The notes under the pieces were generated by a model, which was not told the DNA's origin, ran no database searches, and saw nothing but the letters and a program-made list of their open reading frames with translations. Positions 53,690 through 62,959 of a stretch of DNA of 64,000 nt are shown here, piece after piece. Origin of the DNA: Holosporaceae bacterium (GTDB lineage Bacteria > Pseudomonadota > Alphaproteobacteria > UBA7879 > UBA5542); NCBI GenBank assembly GCA_022646525.1, contig CP060261.1, forward strand, positions 930,001-994,000. The letters are read 5' to 3'. Both the position numbers and the translations under genes were made by a program. The first letter of the stretch is position 1. Each line of letters begins with the position of its first letter.

Positions 53690-54756
53690 TTTTCAATCCT
53701 CTCAAAATCGATACGCGGGTCTACAACACGATACAGCAAATCACCAGCCACATGTAAAAACAAACTCATCAGTGTAAATACATAAAGCGTCCCAAACATC
53801 ACAGGGTAATCACGGTTAAGGGCCGCTTCATAGCCCAACCAACCTAAGCCATCTAAAGAGAAAATAATTTCAATCAGCAAATTACTACTGAAAAAAATAG
53901 TCATAAAAGCACTAGGAAACTTTGAAACCAAAGGCAATATGGCATTTCTAAAAATATGACCATAAAGAATTTGCTTACGATCCAAGCCTTTCGAACGCGC
54001 TGTAATAACATACTGCTTTTGAATTTCTTCTATGAATGTATTTTTGGTTAACAACGTTACACTGGCAAACCCACAAATCACAATAGACGAGACAGGAAGG
54101 GCAAGATGCCATAAATAATCGATCACTTTTTCTCCAAAGTTTAGCGAGTCCAAGTTCGAAGAAAAAAGACCACGCAGCGGGAACCAGTCCATATACGACC
54201 CCCCCGCAAATAAAATAATCAATAAAAGAGCAAATAAAAAGCTAGGAATGGCGTAAAGAAAAACCATGGTAATGCTTGAGATTGTGTCAAACCGAGAGCC
54301 ATCCCGCGTTGCTTTATAAATACCAAGTGGAATCGATAATAAATAAATCAAAAGCGTCGACCAAAGGCCCAATGAAAGAGAGACAGGAAATTTTTCTTTA
54401 ATCAAAGACCAAACAGACACTTGTTTAAAATAGCTTTGACCAAAATCTAAACTTAAATAATCTCGCACCATTTTGAAAAAGCGCGTTAAAGGGGGCTGAT
54501 CAAACCCATACTGCTTTTCAAGCTCGCGGATAAATTCTTGGTGCAACCCTCTTTTTCCTTGATAATCACTTGATGAAGCGCTTTGCCCTTCAAATAAGTC
54601 GCCCCCAAGCCCTTCACCATCGGCCATACCACTTGCGCGTGCAAGCATTTGGTCGATCGGACCCCCAGGCGTAATTTGAACAAGCCCAAAATTTACTAAA
54701 AGAATGAAAAAAAGTGTGGGGAAAATCAGCAAAAGGCGACGAATAATATAAGGCAT
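53686..54756 (-). CDS. yejB: Oligopeptide ABC transporter permease YejB
   Basis: Intact 356-residue permease: RRLLLIFPTLFFILLVNFGLVQ first helix, TPGGPID, a Gly-rich insert typical of YejB (ASGMADGEGLGGDLF), QYGFDQPPLTRFF and the EAA loop TARSKGLDRKQILYGHIFRNA. Ends FERIEK. Next to yejA (4-bp gap) and overlapping yejE. Confidence 0.95.
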   Translation of the reverse strand: MPYIIRRLLLIFPTLFFILLVNFGLVQITPGGPIDQMLARASGMADGEGLGGDLFEGQSASSSDYQGKRGLHQEFIRELEKQYGFDQPPLTRFFKMVRDYLSLDFGQSYFKQVSVWSLIKEKFPVSLSLGLWSTLLIYLLSIPLGIYKATRDGSRFDTISSITMVFLYAIPSFLFALLLIILFAGGSYMDWFPLRGLFSSNLDSLNFGEKVIDYLWHLALPVSSIVICGFASVTLLTKNTFIEEIQKQYVITARSKGLDRKQILYGHIFRNAILPLVSKFPSAFMTIFFSSNLLIEIIFSLDGLGWLGYEAALNRDYPVMFGTLYVFTLMSLFLHVAGDLLYRVVDPRIDFERIEK

Positions 54757-54760
54757 TTAA

Positions 54761-56529
54761 TCAGTTTCTTTGCTCTAATTCTCTTACCCAAGCCGTATCT
54801 GTGTCATAAAGGCTGGCTGGAGTGTCTTTCATATTCAACTTATGCCAATAAGCAACACGATTTTCCGGCGGTGCCCATCCAGGGATTATGTAGTAGCCTA
54901 CTCCGATTAAGCGATCGAGTAAAGATGTGTAAACCTTAAGTTTTTTCGAATTTTTGCAATTTCTTATTTTGCGCGTTACCGCGTCAACATTAGATGAGGA
55001 AACGCCCGATAGGTTCAATGTTCCTGGCACATTCACCCAGCGCGACGACCAAAAAATAGATTGTTCTTTCCCCGGAATACTGACATGCGGATGAAAGTGT
55101 AACACCAAGTCATAGTCAAACTTTCGCATACACGTCATATAATCGGTTAAATCAAATCCTTCAGCTCGGCTTCGATACCATACGACTTCAATGTGTCCAC
55201 ATAGTTTCTAAAATTTCTTCTGTGGCCGGGCGCATACACCAAAATCTCTATTTTCATAGGTTTCTTTGTTTCTTTGTGTCGCAATCTACCGTTTTCAAAA
55301 ACCCACCCCCTCTTTCGAATAACTGAATGATCTCTTTTCTGACATGCGCTAAAACCCTTTTTCCGTACCCTTAAAAAGAAAAGCCTGGTTTTTCTTCAAG
55401 TAGCTGAGATGAAATACCCATTTCTGGCAGGCCAATCGTTCGGCAGCAGAAATCGGATAGGTGGCGCCAAATCCAGAATTCATATGAATACTTTTATTGC
55501 GCTCATACTGACTAAAAACAAAGATCGATTAAGCCACCAAAGTTAAATAAAAGATTAAGCGCTTGGCGCACAGGCACACTTTTCAAGTGGGCACGGCGTG
55601 TTTTATAAAAAGAGCTGTAAGACCATGATAGAAGGGCTTCTTATACTTTTGCGTATCACTCTGCCAGCGCGGGCCGCAACAAAATCATACCCTTATACCA
55701 ATTTGAAATACGCTCATCTTTCCACCAGTCAATCGTCCCTTTTTAAAGGCTTCAAAGGCCACGCGCGTGTCTGAAAAATGGTTTACCTGTATATAATCAA
55801 AATTATAAAAGCCTTTTTGGCTGGGAATATCACACGCCCACCAATCTTTAAGACGCACAAAACGAATCATCTTTTTTACGTTCGAAAGAATGAATGCGGT
55901 AAGGGCCACTTCCCAACAGTTTCCCTTGTTTAGCCGTTTTTTTAAAATCTTTCCCCTGCAAGTTTTTTTTTCCGACAAAACGGGTACTTGTGCTAAATAA
56001 AACGGCAAATCATCATCTGGCTTTTAAAATAAAAACCACTCGCCATGGGCTTATTGCCACCACGTTTTTCACATTTTCAAAAGTTGCATAAAGCGTAGCG
56101 CACCCTGTTTTCTTAAAAACCTCAAACGTAAATTTTATATCTTGAGAACGAATGGGGGTATTGTCATGAAACGTTGCCTTAGGATTTAAATTAAAAGCCA
56201 CAGACAGCCCACTTGAATCAATTTCGACAGACTGGGCCACATAAGGGTATGCAACCGTAATATTATCTCTTGGCACTTTCATTAAGTGCAAAACAAATAA
56301 TGTTCATGATCGCCATCAACCCCAAGGGCTGAATACATATTCACAATTTCAATGCGCTTTCCAGTCGACAGGTTAAGCTGCCCTCCTTTAGGAGCATCTG
56401 GGTTTACGTAATCAAAATGATTAAATGTGGCTTGATATTTAGGGGTGCCCATCCTCTTTTTGAAACATAGTAAGACGAATTGCTAACTGCTGTTTGCAGA
56501 AACAAAACGATAATAATGCAATACCTTAA
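54761..56529 (-). CDS. yejA: Oligopeptide-binding protein YejA (heavily frameshifted, possibly decayed)
   Basis: Periplasmic solute-binding protein (family 5) for YejBEF. Pieces occur in order: a hydrophobic segment, GTPKYQATFNHFDYVNPDAPKGG, MYSALGVDGDHEHYL, VAYPYVAQSVEIDSSGLSVAF, FDYIQVNHFSDTRVAFEAFKKG, PVRQALNLLFNFGGL, GWVFENGRLRHK, LVYAPGHRRNFRNYVDTLKSYG and, from 55138, MRKFDYDLVLHFHPHVSIPG to the stop. At least ten breaks, the densest in the window, so true decay is possible. No clear start codon is visible near 56529. Confidence 0.8.
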
Positions 56530-56602
56530 GGTTTTTGGTATGTTTTGTATGTGGGCGAAAATCATTTCTCTCCCCCTATACAGACTTTTAGAAAGGTTTA
56601 CA

Positions 56603-57340
56603 ATGAGTGATCAAACGATCATCATAATTCCCAGTCGCCTTGCGGCACAACGATTTGATAGAAAGCCTCTGGCACTTATTAATGGCAAGCCTATGATTGT
56701 TCATGTATGGGAACGGGCTATAGAAGCCAATATCGGGCCCGTTGTTGTGGCATGTTGTGCAACAGAGGTACAATCGACCATCACATCGCTTGGCGGTACA
56801 GCCATCTTAACAGACCCTGCCCTGCCTTCAGGCACAGACCGTGTGGCAGCGGCACTTGCTTCTTACGACCCTAAAAAAAAGTATAAATACGTCATTAATT
56901 TGCAGGGTGACCTACCTACCATTGACCCAGAAGACATTCGCCGCGTACAAACAGCCCTTCAGTTTCAAAGTGATATTGATATTTCAACACTGGCCTGCCC
57001 CATTCTTAGTGAAGAAGAAAAAAATGATCCTAATCTTGTTAAGGTGGTTGTGGGCAACCTAAATAAAGACTTAGGGCAAGCTTTCTACTTTACGCGCACA
57101 CCCGTATTTTCTGGCCATAATAAGCTGTTTCATCATATTGGGGTCTATGGCTTTAAACGGCAAAGTCTTGAGAAATTCGTCAAACTGCCACCCTCACCCC
57201 TTGAACAGCAAGAATCACTTGAACAGTTGCGGGGTGTCGAAGCAGGTTTAAAATTTGGCATTCATCTCACCTCTTCGCGTTTGTTTGGGGTTGATACGCC
57301 CGAAGATGTGCAAAAAGCAGTGGATATGCTCAACCGCTAG
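56603..57340 (+). CDS. kdsB: 3-deoxy-manno-octulosonate cytidylyltransferase
   Basis: Activates KDO as CMP-KDO for lipid A-core assembly. The start at 56603 (SDQTIIIIPSRLAAQRFDRKPL) is chosen for its GAAAGG site and family alignment; the frame is open upstream to 56480. Motifs SRLAAQRFDRKPL, NLQGDLPTIDPEDI, FYFTRTPVF, HHIGVYGFKRQSL and EQQESLEQLRGVEAGLKFGI. 245 residues, intact. Convergent with the epimerase by a 4-base overlap. Confidence 0.95.
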   Translation: MSDQTIIIIPSRLAAQRFDRKPLALINGKPMIVHVWERAIEANIGPVVVACCATEVQSTITSLGGTAILTDPALPSGTDRVAAALASYDPKKKYKYVINLQGDLPTIDPEDIRRVQTALQFQSDIDISTLACPILSEEEKNDPNLVKVVVGNLNKDLGQAFYFTRTPVFSGHNKLFHHIGVYGFKRQSLEKFVKLPPSPLEQQESLEQLRGVEAGLKFGIHLTSSRLFGVDTPEDVQKAVDMLNR

Positions 57341-58368
57341 CCCACTTTGTGATAGTCTTTAAACCAATCAACAAAGTTTCGAACTCCTTCTTCAATGCGC
57401 ACTTTTGGGGAAAAATCTAATTCTTTCCGAGCACGTGTAATATCAGAAAGCGACGCAGGAATATCACCCGGTTGCATGCCAACATAGTCTATTTCTGCTT
57501 TGCGCCCCGCATATTTTTCAATGAGCTTAATATAATCTGCCAAAACTTCCTGATTGCTGTTGCCCAGGTTATAAATACGGTGCGGCACGCTTTTTCCGTC
57601 ATCTTTCACAGGGCGTGCCAAGGCCGCCACAACACCTTCTACAATGTCATCAACATAAGTGAAGTCACGCTGCATCTCACCGTGGTTAAAAACAGTAATG
57701 GGCTTTCCTTCCAAAATATTTTTTGTAAAAATATAAAGGGCCATGTCAGGGCGCCCCCAGGGTCCATAAACACTAAAAAAGCGAAGCCCAATGGTGGGTA
57801 TTCTAAAAAGATGGCTATAAGACTCTGCCATCAACTCGTCACACTTTTTGGTAGCAGCATACAAAGCCATAGGGCGATCGGTGGTGTCTTCTTCTGAGAA
57901 AGGCATCTTCTCATTGGCACCATAAACTGAAGACGTGCTGGCATAAACAAAGTTTTCAACAGGGCCATGGTGCCGTGCCATTTCAAGCAAAACCACATTC
58001 CCCATCACGTTGGTATCGACATAGCTATAAGGGTTTTCCAGCGAATACCGCACCCCTGCTTGGGCGGCAAGATGCACCACATGGGTAATTTTAGGGTGCG
58101 CCTCTTTCCATAGCTTTGAAACAGCAACCCGATCTTGTACTTCAGCTTTTACAAATGAGAAATTTTCTGGATAGCGCTCTTCCAAATAGCGCACCCGGTC
58201 CTTTTTCAGGTTTACGTCATAATAATCTGATAAAGAATCAAGCCCCAAAATTTTTTTCCCTAACTCAAGTAAAGCTTTTGCGGTATGAAACCCAATAAAA
58301 CCTGCTGCGCCCGTCACTAAAATAGTGCCCGTCTCAGCTTGTTGAAGCTGTTTGATCCATTTATTCAT
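57337..58368 (-). CDS. NAD-dependent epimerase, probably UDP-glucuronate 4-epimerase
   Basis: Intact 343-residue extended SDR: TGAAGFIGFHTAKALLELG, DSLSDYYDVNLKKDR, HLAAQAGVRYSLENP, SSVYGANEKMPFSE, catalytic YAATKK, RFFSVYGPWGRPDMA and RDFTYVDDIVEGV. The SDYYD, AGVRYS and GPWGRPDMA stretches are characteristic of UDP-glucuronate 4-epimerases. With Ugd it would yield UDP-galacturonate for LPS or capsule; the pairing is inferred. Confidence 0.88.
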   Translation of the reverse strand: MNKWIKQLQQAETGTILVTGAAGFIGFHTAKALLELGKKILGLDSLSDYYDVNLKKDRVRYLEERYPENFSFVKAEVQDRVAVSKLWKEAHPKITHVVHLAAQAGVRYSLENPYSYVDTNVMGNVVLLEMARHHGPVENFVYASTSSVYGANEKMPFSEEDTTDRPMALYAATKKCDELMAESYSHLFRIPTIGLRFFSVYGPWGRPDMALYIFTKNILEGKPITVFNHGEMQRDFTYVDDIVEGVVAALARPVKDDGKSVPHRIYNLGNSNQEVLADYIKLIEKYAGRKAEIDYVGMQPGDIPASLSDITRARKELDFSPKVRIEEGVRNFVDWFKDYHKVG

Positions 58369-58375
58369 TTATTAA

Positions 58376-58658
58376 TTATCCAGTGCAATACTTGTGGCAG
58401 CGTCGCGCATATTCCACCCACAATTCATAGCAGTTTTGATGCTTGGGGTCACATAGATTTGTTAAATTTTCTCTCAAAAGCCGCAAACACTCTCCTTCTC
58501 GATTATGGCATCGGCCACAATCTCTGCCACAATAGGCACTCACAGGGTTTTGTTTATAAGGCACAAATTCATTTTTTTTGGGGAATTTTTTGCCCCCACT
58601 TCCTCGCAGCCCGTCGCCGCAAATAATAAGAGAAAAAGAAAAAGTTTATTATTTTCAT
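58376..58658 (-). CDS. Small cysteine-rich putative lipoprotein (frameshifted)
   Basis: The ATG at 58658, after two A/T-run corrections (near 58635 and 58580), encodes a signal peptide ending LLLFAATGC, a plausible lipobox, then VGAKNSPKK and a compact C-terminal part. That part has eight cysteines in the pattern C-x3-C-x2-C-x6-C, then LCDPKHQNC, ARRC and HKYC. This predicts up to four disulfides in an exported, membrane-anchored domain. 7 bp after the epimerase start on the same strand side and divergent from the methyltransferase. No family recognised. Confidence 0.55.
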
Positions 58659-58747
58659 TTGTTTTTTCTGACCTTTTAGTAAAATCGTACCTGAAAACTG
58701 AAAATTCTTCTATAAAAATATAGATTCACCTACACGATCTCAGTAGG

Positions 58748-59737
58748 ATGAATCAAATGTTTTTCAAATTGTTTTTAACTCTTCTTCTGATCGAGAATGC
58801 CATGGCCCACAAAGAAACCCCTATCAATCCTGTTCAGCAAACAGACTATGCGCATTTTCTAGAAGTAGATGTGCGCTCTTACTGGTGGAATGATGATTTT
58901 CTTTCTCTAATTTTTGAAAAAAGGCATCAAGTTAAAGATGTAAAACGTGCTCTAGATGTTGGATGTGGCATCGGGCATTGGACAGAAAAGTTTGCGCCCT
59001 ATCTTCATAAAAATGCAGAAATTCACGGGTTGACCTTCATCAAAAATGGGTCGACAAAGCAAAACAGCATTTTTCAAAAAGCCTCCACACAGAAGTTTCA
59101 TTTTCAACAGGGCAGCGCCTATAAACTCCCCTATCCTGATGAGCACTTTGATTTCGTTACCTGTCAAACCTTGCTTATGCACCTTGATCAACCAAAAGAA
59201 GCCATCAAAGAAATGCTACGCGTCCTTAAAAAGGCGGTATTTTGATGATGAACGAAGCAAATAACTATATACATGTGGTCCGGTCTAATACCGCACAAAC
59301 GGAACTCTCTCTTCAAGAAGAAGCAAATTATTTCGAACTCTATTTAACTGTAGAAGAAGGCAAAAGACGATCTAAGGAGGGCTTTCACAATATATCATCT
59401 TTATTACCAACAATCTTAGATGAATGTCATTGCAAAAACATCCAAGCTTACAGAAGTGATAAAGCATTTTTTATCGTACCTCCGTATGACGCACCCGATC
59501 AAAAGCAGCCATTGAATTTATCTTGTCTCTCACAAAAGCGGGGTGTTTTTATGGTTTTTCTCCAGAAGACACAAAGCGCTTTTTATGGCCGTATCTGATG
59601 ATGAGAAAAAATTTGAGAAATTGAATCGCGTTTCACAAAAAATGAATCAGCTTTACATCGATCAAATTGAAAGTAAAACATTTAAGGGCATGTTTGCAGG
59701 TGAATTAATTCTGGTTTCTGCAAAAAAGCATAATTAA
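58748..59737 (+). CDS. Class I SAM-dependent methyltransferase with apparent signal peptide (frameshifted)
   Basis: Starts at ATG 58748 or 58757. The first 20 residues (FFKLFLTLLLIENAMA) look like a cleavable signal peptide. Motif I is ALDVGCGIGHWTEKFAP (about residue 68), then AYKLPYPDEHFDFVTCQTLLMHL, LRVLKKGGILMMNEANNY, and a helical extension with QEEANYFELYLTVEEGKRR ending FAGELILVSAKKHN. Two compensating shifts lie at 59030-59100 and others near 59235 and 59550-59590. About 330 residues. Substrate unknown. An exported methyltransferase is unusual, since SAM is cytoplasmic. Confidence 0.72.
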
Positions 59738-59762
59738 TTTTCTGTTTAAAGCACCCATACAC

Positions 59763-59790
59763 TTGACAAAAAACAGGGCATATTGTTAAT
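59763..59790 (+). promoter_or_regulatory. Putative sigma-70 promoter of rpmJ
   Basis: Perfect TTGACA (59763-59768), a 16-nt spacer and GTTAAT (59785-59790), 34 bp before rpmJ; GGCAGTG may serve as ribosome site. Confidence 0.5.
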
Positions 59791-59823
59791 TAATGTTCAT
59801 TGAATTTTTTTTAAGGCAGTGAA

Positions 59824-59948
59824 ATGAAAGTTGCAAGCTCTCTAAAACTTTGAAAAACCGTGATAAAAACTGTCGCGTTGTGCGCAGAAAAGGCCGTATA
59901 TACGTCATTAACAAAGTGAATCCTCGTTTTAAGGCACGCCAAGGTTAA
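59824..59948 (+). CDS. rpmJ: 50S ribosomal protein L36 (one frameshift)
   Basis: One A restored in the run at about 59844 gives SLKTLKNRDKNCRVVRRKG and RIYVINKVNPRFKARQG, 41 residues. This is the alphaproteobacterial L36 type without the zinc-binding cysteine set. Too short to be found by size-filtered ORF calling. Followed by a terminator. Confidence 0.93.
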
Positions 59949-59965
59949 GAAGAAAAATCTCCAGT

Positions 59966-60003
59966 TTTTTAAGCTCGATCACAGTTATCGAGCTTTTTTT
60001 TAT
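59966..60003 (+). terminator. Rho-independent terminator of rpmJ
   Basis: AAGCTCGAT (59971-59979) pairs perfectly with ATCGAGCTT (59987-59995), followed by T7. May also serve the convergent gene ending at 60019. Confidence 0.9.
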
Positions 60004-60018
60004 TCTCGATCGCTCTTT

Positions 60019-61120
60019 TTAGTTCCGTAAAATATGAACTATATTCTGTGTTGCACTTGTCGGGACACCACTTTTATCCAACGCTATTCTTTGTTTTGTA
60101 AGTCTATCCCTTTGCGGCATAGCATCCTCCTGATCTAGAAACCGCAGCAAATCTATTGAATTATTAAATTTTGGTACTAACCCCTGATCGATTAAAAAGT
60201 TTGAGTAATCATCGCCAACCACATAACCACATCTTACCCCCACAGAAAACGCCTGCTGACAGACAGAAGATTTATGACAGACCAAAATATCCGCAATAAT
60301 TGCTAAATGGTTCGTTTTACGTCATTAGAAACGAATACATTCGATGCCTTATATTTTTCGACAATGCGACGCTCTACTTCCCCGTAGACTTAGGGTGATA
60401 GGTCACAAAAACACGCCAACTCGGCCGTTGTTTTACCGCCTGTATAAATATATCAAAATATTTTGCATAAGTGTCATCCATTCCCCCGCAAAAGAATCAC
60501 TTTCTCCGTTTTTCTAATCTTTAACGATTGTCGAAGTGCTACGCGATCACAGTTGTTAAACACAGATGCTCAATCCTCAAGAGCTGGCTGTCCAACTACA
60601 AATATAGCACTTCCAGCAGGCAGGAAATTTTTAAACTCTTTTAAAAGAAAGCCCGCAGGAATCATGTACCCTGTGATTGGCCCCACCTCTTTAATAAATG
60701 GCTGTATAAAATCTTTTTTCTGAGGAGAATCAAAATTATCATAAACCGCATAAGTGCGTGCATTCGGAAACGCATTTAATATCTGCGCTTGACCTGTAGA
60801 TGCCATTCCAGAAAAAACAACTTTAGGATGGAAAGATTTCTTCAACTGGCAGATCGTTTTTGAGATAAAAGAACTGAACGATCGCTCACACTTCCATCCG
60901 CTATTTCTTGAAACTTAGGATGCAACTTAAATATAGTTTTGCACGACCAAATCCAACAATACTATAAGATTGGCTCTTTTTTCCATTTTCTCAGCAAGTT
61001 GCCGAATAATATTACTGTCACCCGTATCATACGCAACAAGAAGTACGTCAATCGGCACAGAAAGACAAAAGAGAAGAAAAACAAACAAAAACAAAAAGCA
61101 TTCGTTTTAAAAAGAAACAT
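60019..61120 (-). CDS. Exported glycosyltransferase-like (GT-B) protein, unknown function (frameshifted)
   Basis: The ATG at 61120 has GGAGGG at 4 nt. The N-terminus is a signal peptide or anchor (FCFCLFFFSFVFL), then VPIDVLLVAYDTGDSNIIRQLAEKM, FHPKVVFSGMASTGQAQILNAF, YAVYDNFDSPQKKDF, KVILFAGGMDDTYAKYFDIF, WRVFVTYHPKS and a C-terminal domain with VCHKSSVCQQAFSVGVRCGYV. Order and motifs resemble GT-B transferases of the MurG/CDP-glycerol type, but no substrate can be named. Breaks near 61050, 60930, 60855, 60560, 60490 and 60320. About 367 residues. It follows glmS by 27 bp. Confidence 0.6.
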
Positions 61121-61147
61121 AGAACCCTCCTAACTATGGTGAGGGTT

Positions 61148-62956
61148 TTACTCGACTGTTACTGATTTGGCAAGGTTTCTAGGCTGATCCACATCACTTC
61201 CCTCTATAAGCGCTGTTTCATAAGCAATCAGCTGCATCGGCAATGTATAAAGAAGGGGGGCACAGAATGCATCCAGATCGGGCATTTCAAAGAAATGAAC
61301 AACTTTTTCGCGGTAAATAGACGCAGACGCACCACCAATTAAATACACCTGGCCTTTTCGTGCCATCACTTCTTCTAGGTTAGATTTATTTTTTTCAACC
61401 AACACATCATCGGGCATCAAATAAATAATAGGCGTATGTTCATCCACCAATGCAATCGGGCCGTGCTTCAGCTCGCCACTTGGGGCACCTTCTGCGTGCA
61501 GATAACTTAACTCTTTCAGCTTCAAAGCGCCCTCTAAAGCCACACCAAACATCGCCCCACGGCCTAAAAAGATAATACTTTTATTGCCCGCCAACTTTTG
61601 GCTTATTTGTTGAAGAAGTTTTCTATCTAACAAAAGCTTTTCAAACGCCAAAGGCAACACTTTCAATGCTTTCAAAATATGTGCAAAATCAGGGAAATCC
61701 TTCTTTTTACTGCGCAAAATATCAAAACAAATAAAAATTAAAATGAGCAACTGTGCCGTAAAGGCCTTTGTGGAAGCGACACCAATTTCAGGCCCAGCTG
61801 AAATAGGCACGACATAGTCAGATTCTCTTGCAATTGTACTTTCGACAACATTTACCAAAGCAATAACGGTTTGGCCTTCAGACTTTGCATACCTGAGTGC
61901 TGCCAACGTATCAGCTGTTTCCCCTGACTGAGAAATAACAATTGTCACACCCCTATTAGAAAGGGGCGGTTGTCGATATCGAAACTCTGATGCCACCTCA
62001 ACACGTGTGCTCATTTTCGCCACACCCTCAAACCAGTTTTGTGCAATTTGCGCCGCATAAAACGACGTTCCACACGCAACAAAAGTCACCTGGTCAACGG
62101 CTGCCCAGTCAATATCTAAACCTACGCAAGGCACACCACCTTTGACATATTTCTGAATAATGCGACGAATCACATCTGGTTGTTCATAAATTTCTTTCAG
62201 CATAAAGTGTGGATATTTACCCTTTGAAACCCCTTCTCCACTTATTTGTGATTTTGTCACAGGGCGCTCAACCAAAACCTTGTTTTGATCATAAATTTTA
62301 TAGGAATCACGCTTAAGAACCGCAATGTCCCCTTCTTCCAAGTACACCAAATCATGCGTAAAAGGAGAGAGTGAAAGCGCATCAGATCCAATAAACATTT
62401 CAGCCTTGCCCAAACCAAGGGTCAAAGGGCTGCCTTTCCGGCTGCAAATCATTAAATCATCAAAGTCTCTAAAAATAACAGCAACCGCATAGGCGCCCTC
62501 AAGCTGCTCGAACGTCTTAAAAGCGGCTTGCTCGGGGTCAAGCCCTTGATTCAAATATCCTGTCACCAGGTGCACAATCACTTCAGAATCTGTTTCTGAA
62601 GAAAAAGAGGTGCCTTTCTTTTCAAGACTAAGACGGATATTTCGGTGATTCTCGATAATGCCGTTATGCACAATGGCTACCTGGTCTGTGATATGCGGAT
62701 GCGCGTTTTGAATGGTCGATCCCCCATGCGTAGCCCATCGACTATGTCCAATACCGATAGATCCAGAAAGAGGATGTGCCCCAACCGTCTCAACCAGTGC
62801 ATCAATTTTTCCTACAGTACGGCGCAGGTGTATATGGCGGTCATTAATAACAGCAATGCCTGCAGAGTCATAGCCACGATATTCAAGCGATTTAAGTCCC
62901 GAAAGCAGTCGCGACACTGTATCTTGGTTTGATATAATACCAATAATACCGCACAT
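61148..62956 (-). CDS. glmS: Glutamine--fructose-6-phosphate aminotransferase
   Basis: Intact 602-residue frame. Cys2 (MCGIIGI) is the glutaminase nucleophile; LEYRGYDSAGIAV, GHSRWATHG and HNGIIENH belong to the amidotransferase. Two SIS domains follow (VACGTSFYAAQIA, ISQSGETADTLAAL; FLGRGAMFGVALEGALKLKELS, HAEGAPSGELKHGPIALV), ending DQPRNLAKSVTVE. Makes glucosamine-6-phosphate, the precursor of UDP-GlcNAc. Three bases after glmU. Confidence 0.97.
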   Translation of the reverse strand: MCGIIGIISNQDTVSRLLSGLKSLEYRGYDSAGIAVINDRHIHLRRTVGKIDALVETVGAHPLSGSIGIGHSRWATHGGSTIQNAHPHITDQVAIVHNGIIENHRNIRLSLEKKGTSFSSETDSEVIVHLVTGYLNQGLDPEQAAFKTFEQLEGAYAVAVIFRDFDDLMICSRKGSPLTLGLGKAEMFIGSDALSLSPFTHDLVYLEEGDIAVLKRDSYKIYDQNKVLVERPVTKSQISGEGVSKGKYPHFMLKEIYEQPDVIRRIIQKYVKGGVPCVGLDIDWAAVDQVTFVACGTSFYAAQIAQNWFEGVAKMSTRVEVASEFRYRQPPLSNRGVTIVISQSGETADTLAALRYAKSEGQTVIALVNVVESTIARESDYVVPISAGPEIGVASTKAFTAQLLILIFICFDILRSKKKDFPDFAHILKALKVLPLAFEKLLLDRKLLQQISQKLAGNKSIIFLGRGAMFGVALEGALKLKELSYLHAEGAPSGELKHGPIALVDEHTPIIYLMPDDVLVEKNKSNLEEVMARKGQVYLIGGASASIYREKVVHFFEMPDLDAFCAPLLYTLPMQLIAYETALIEGSDVDQPRNLAKSVTVE

Positions 62957-62959
62957 TTT

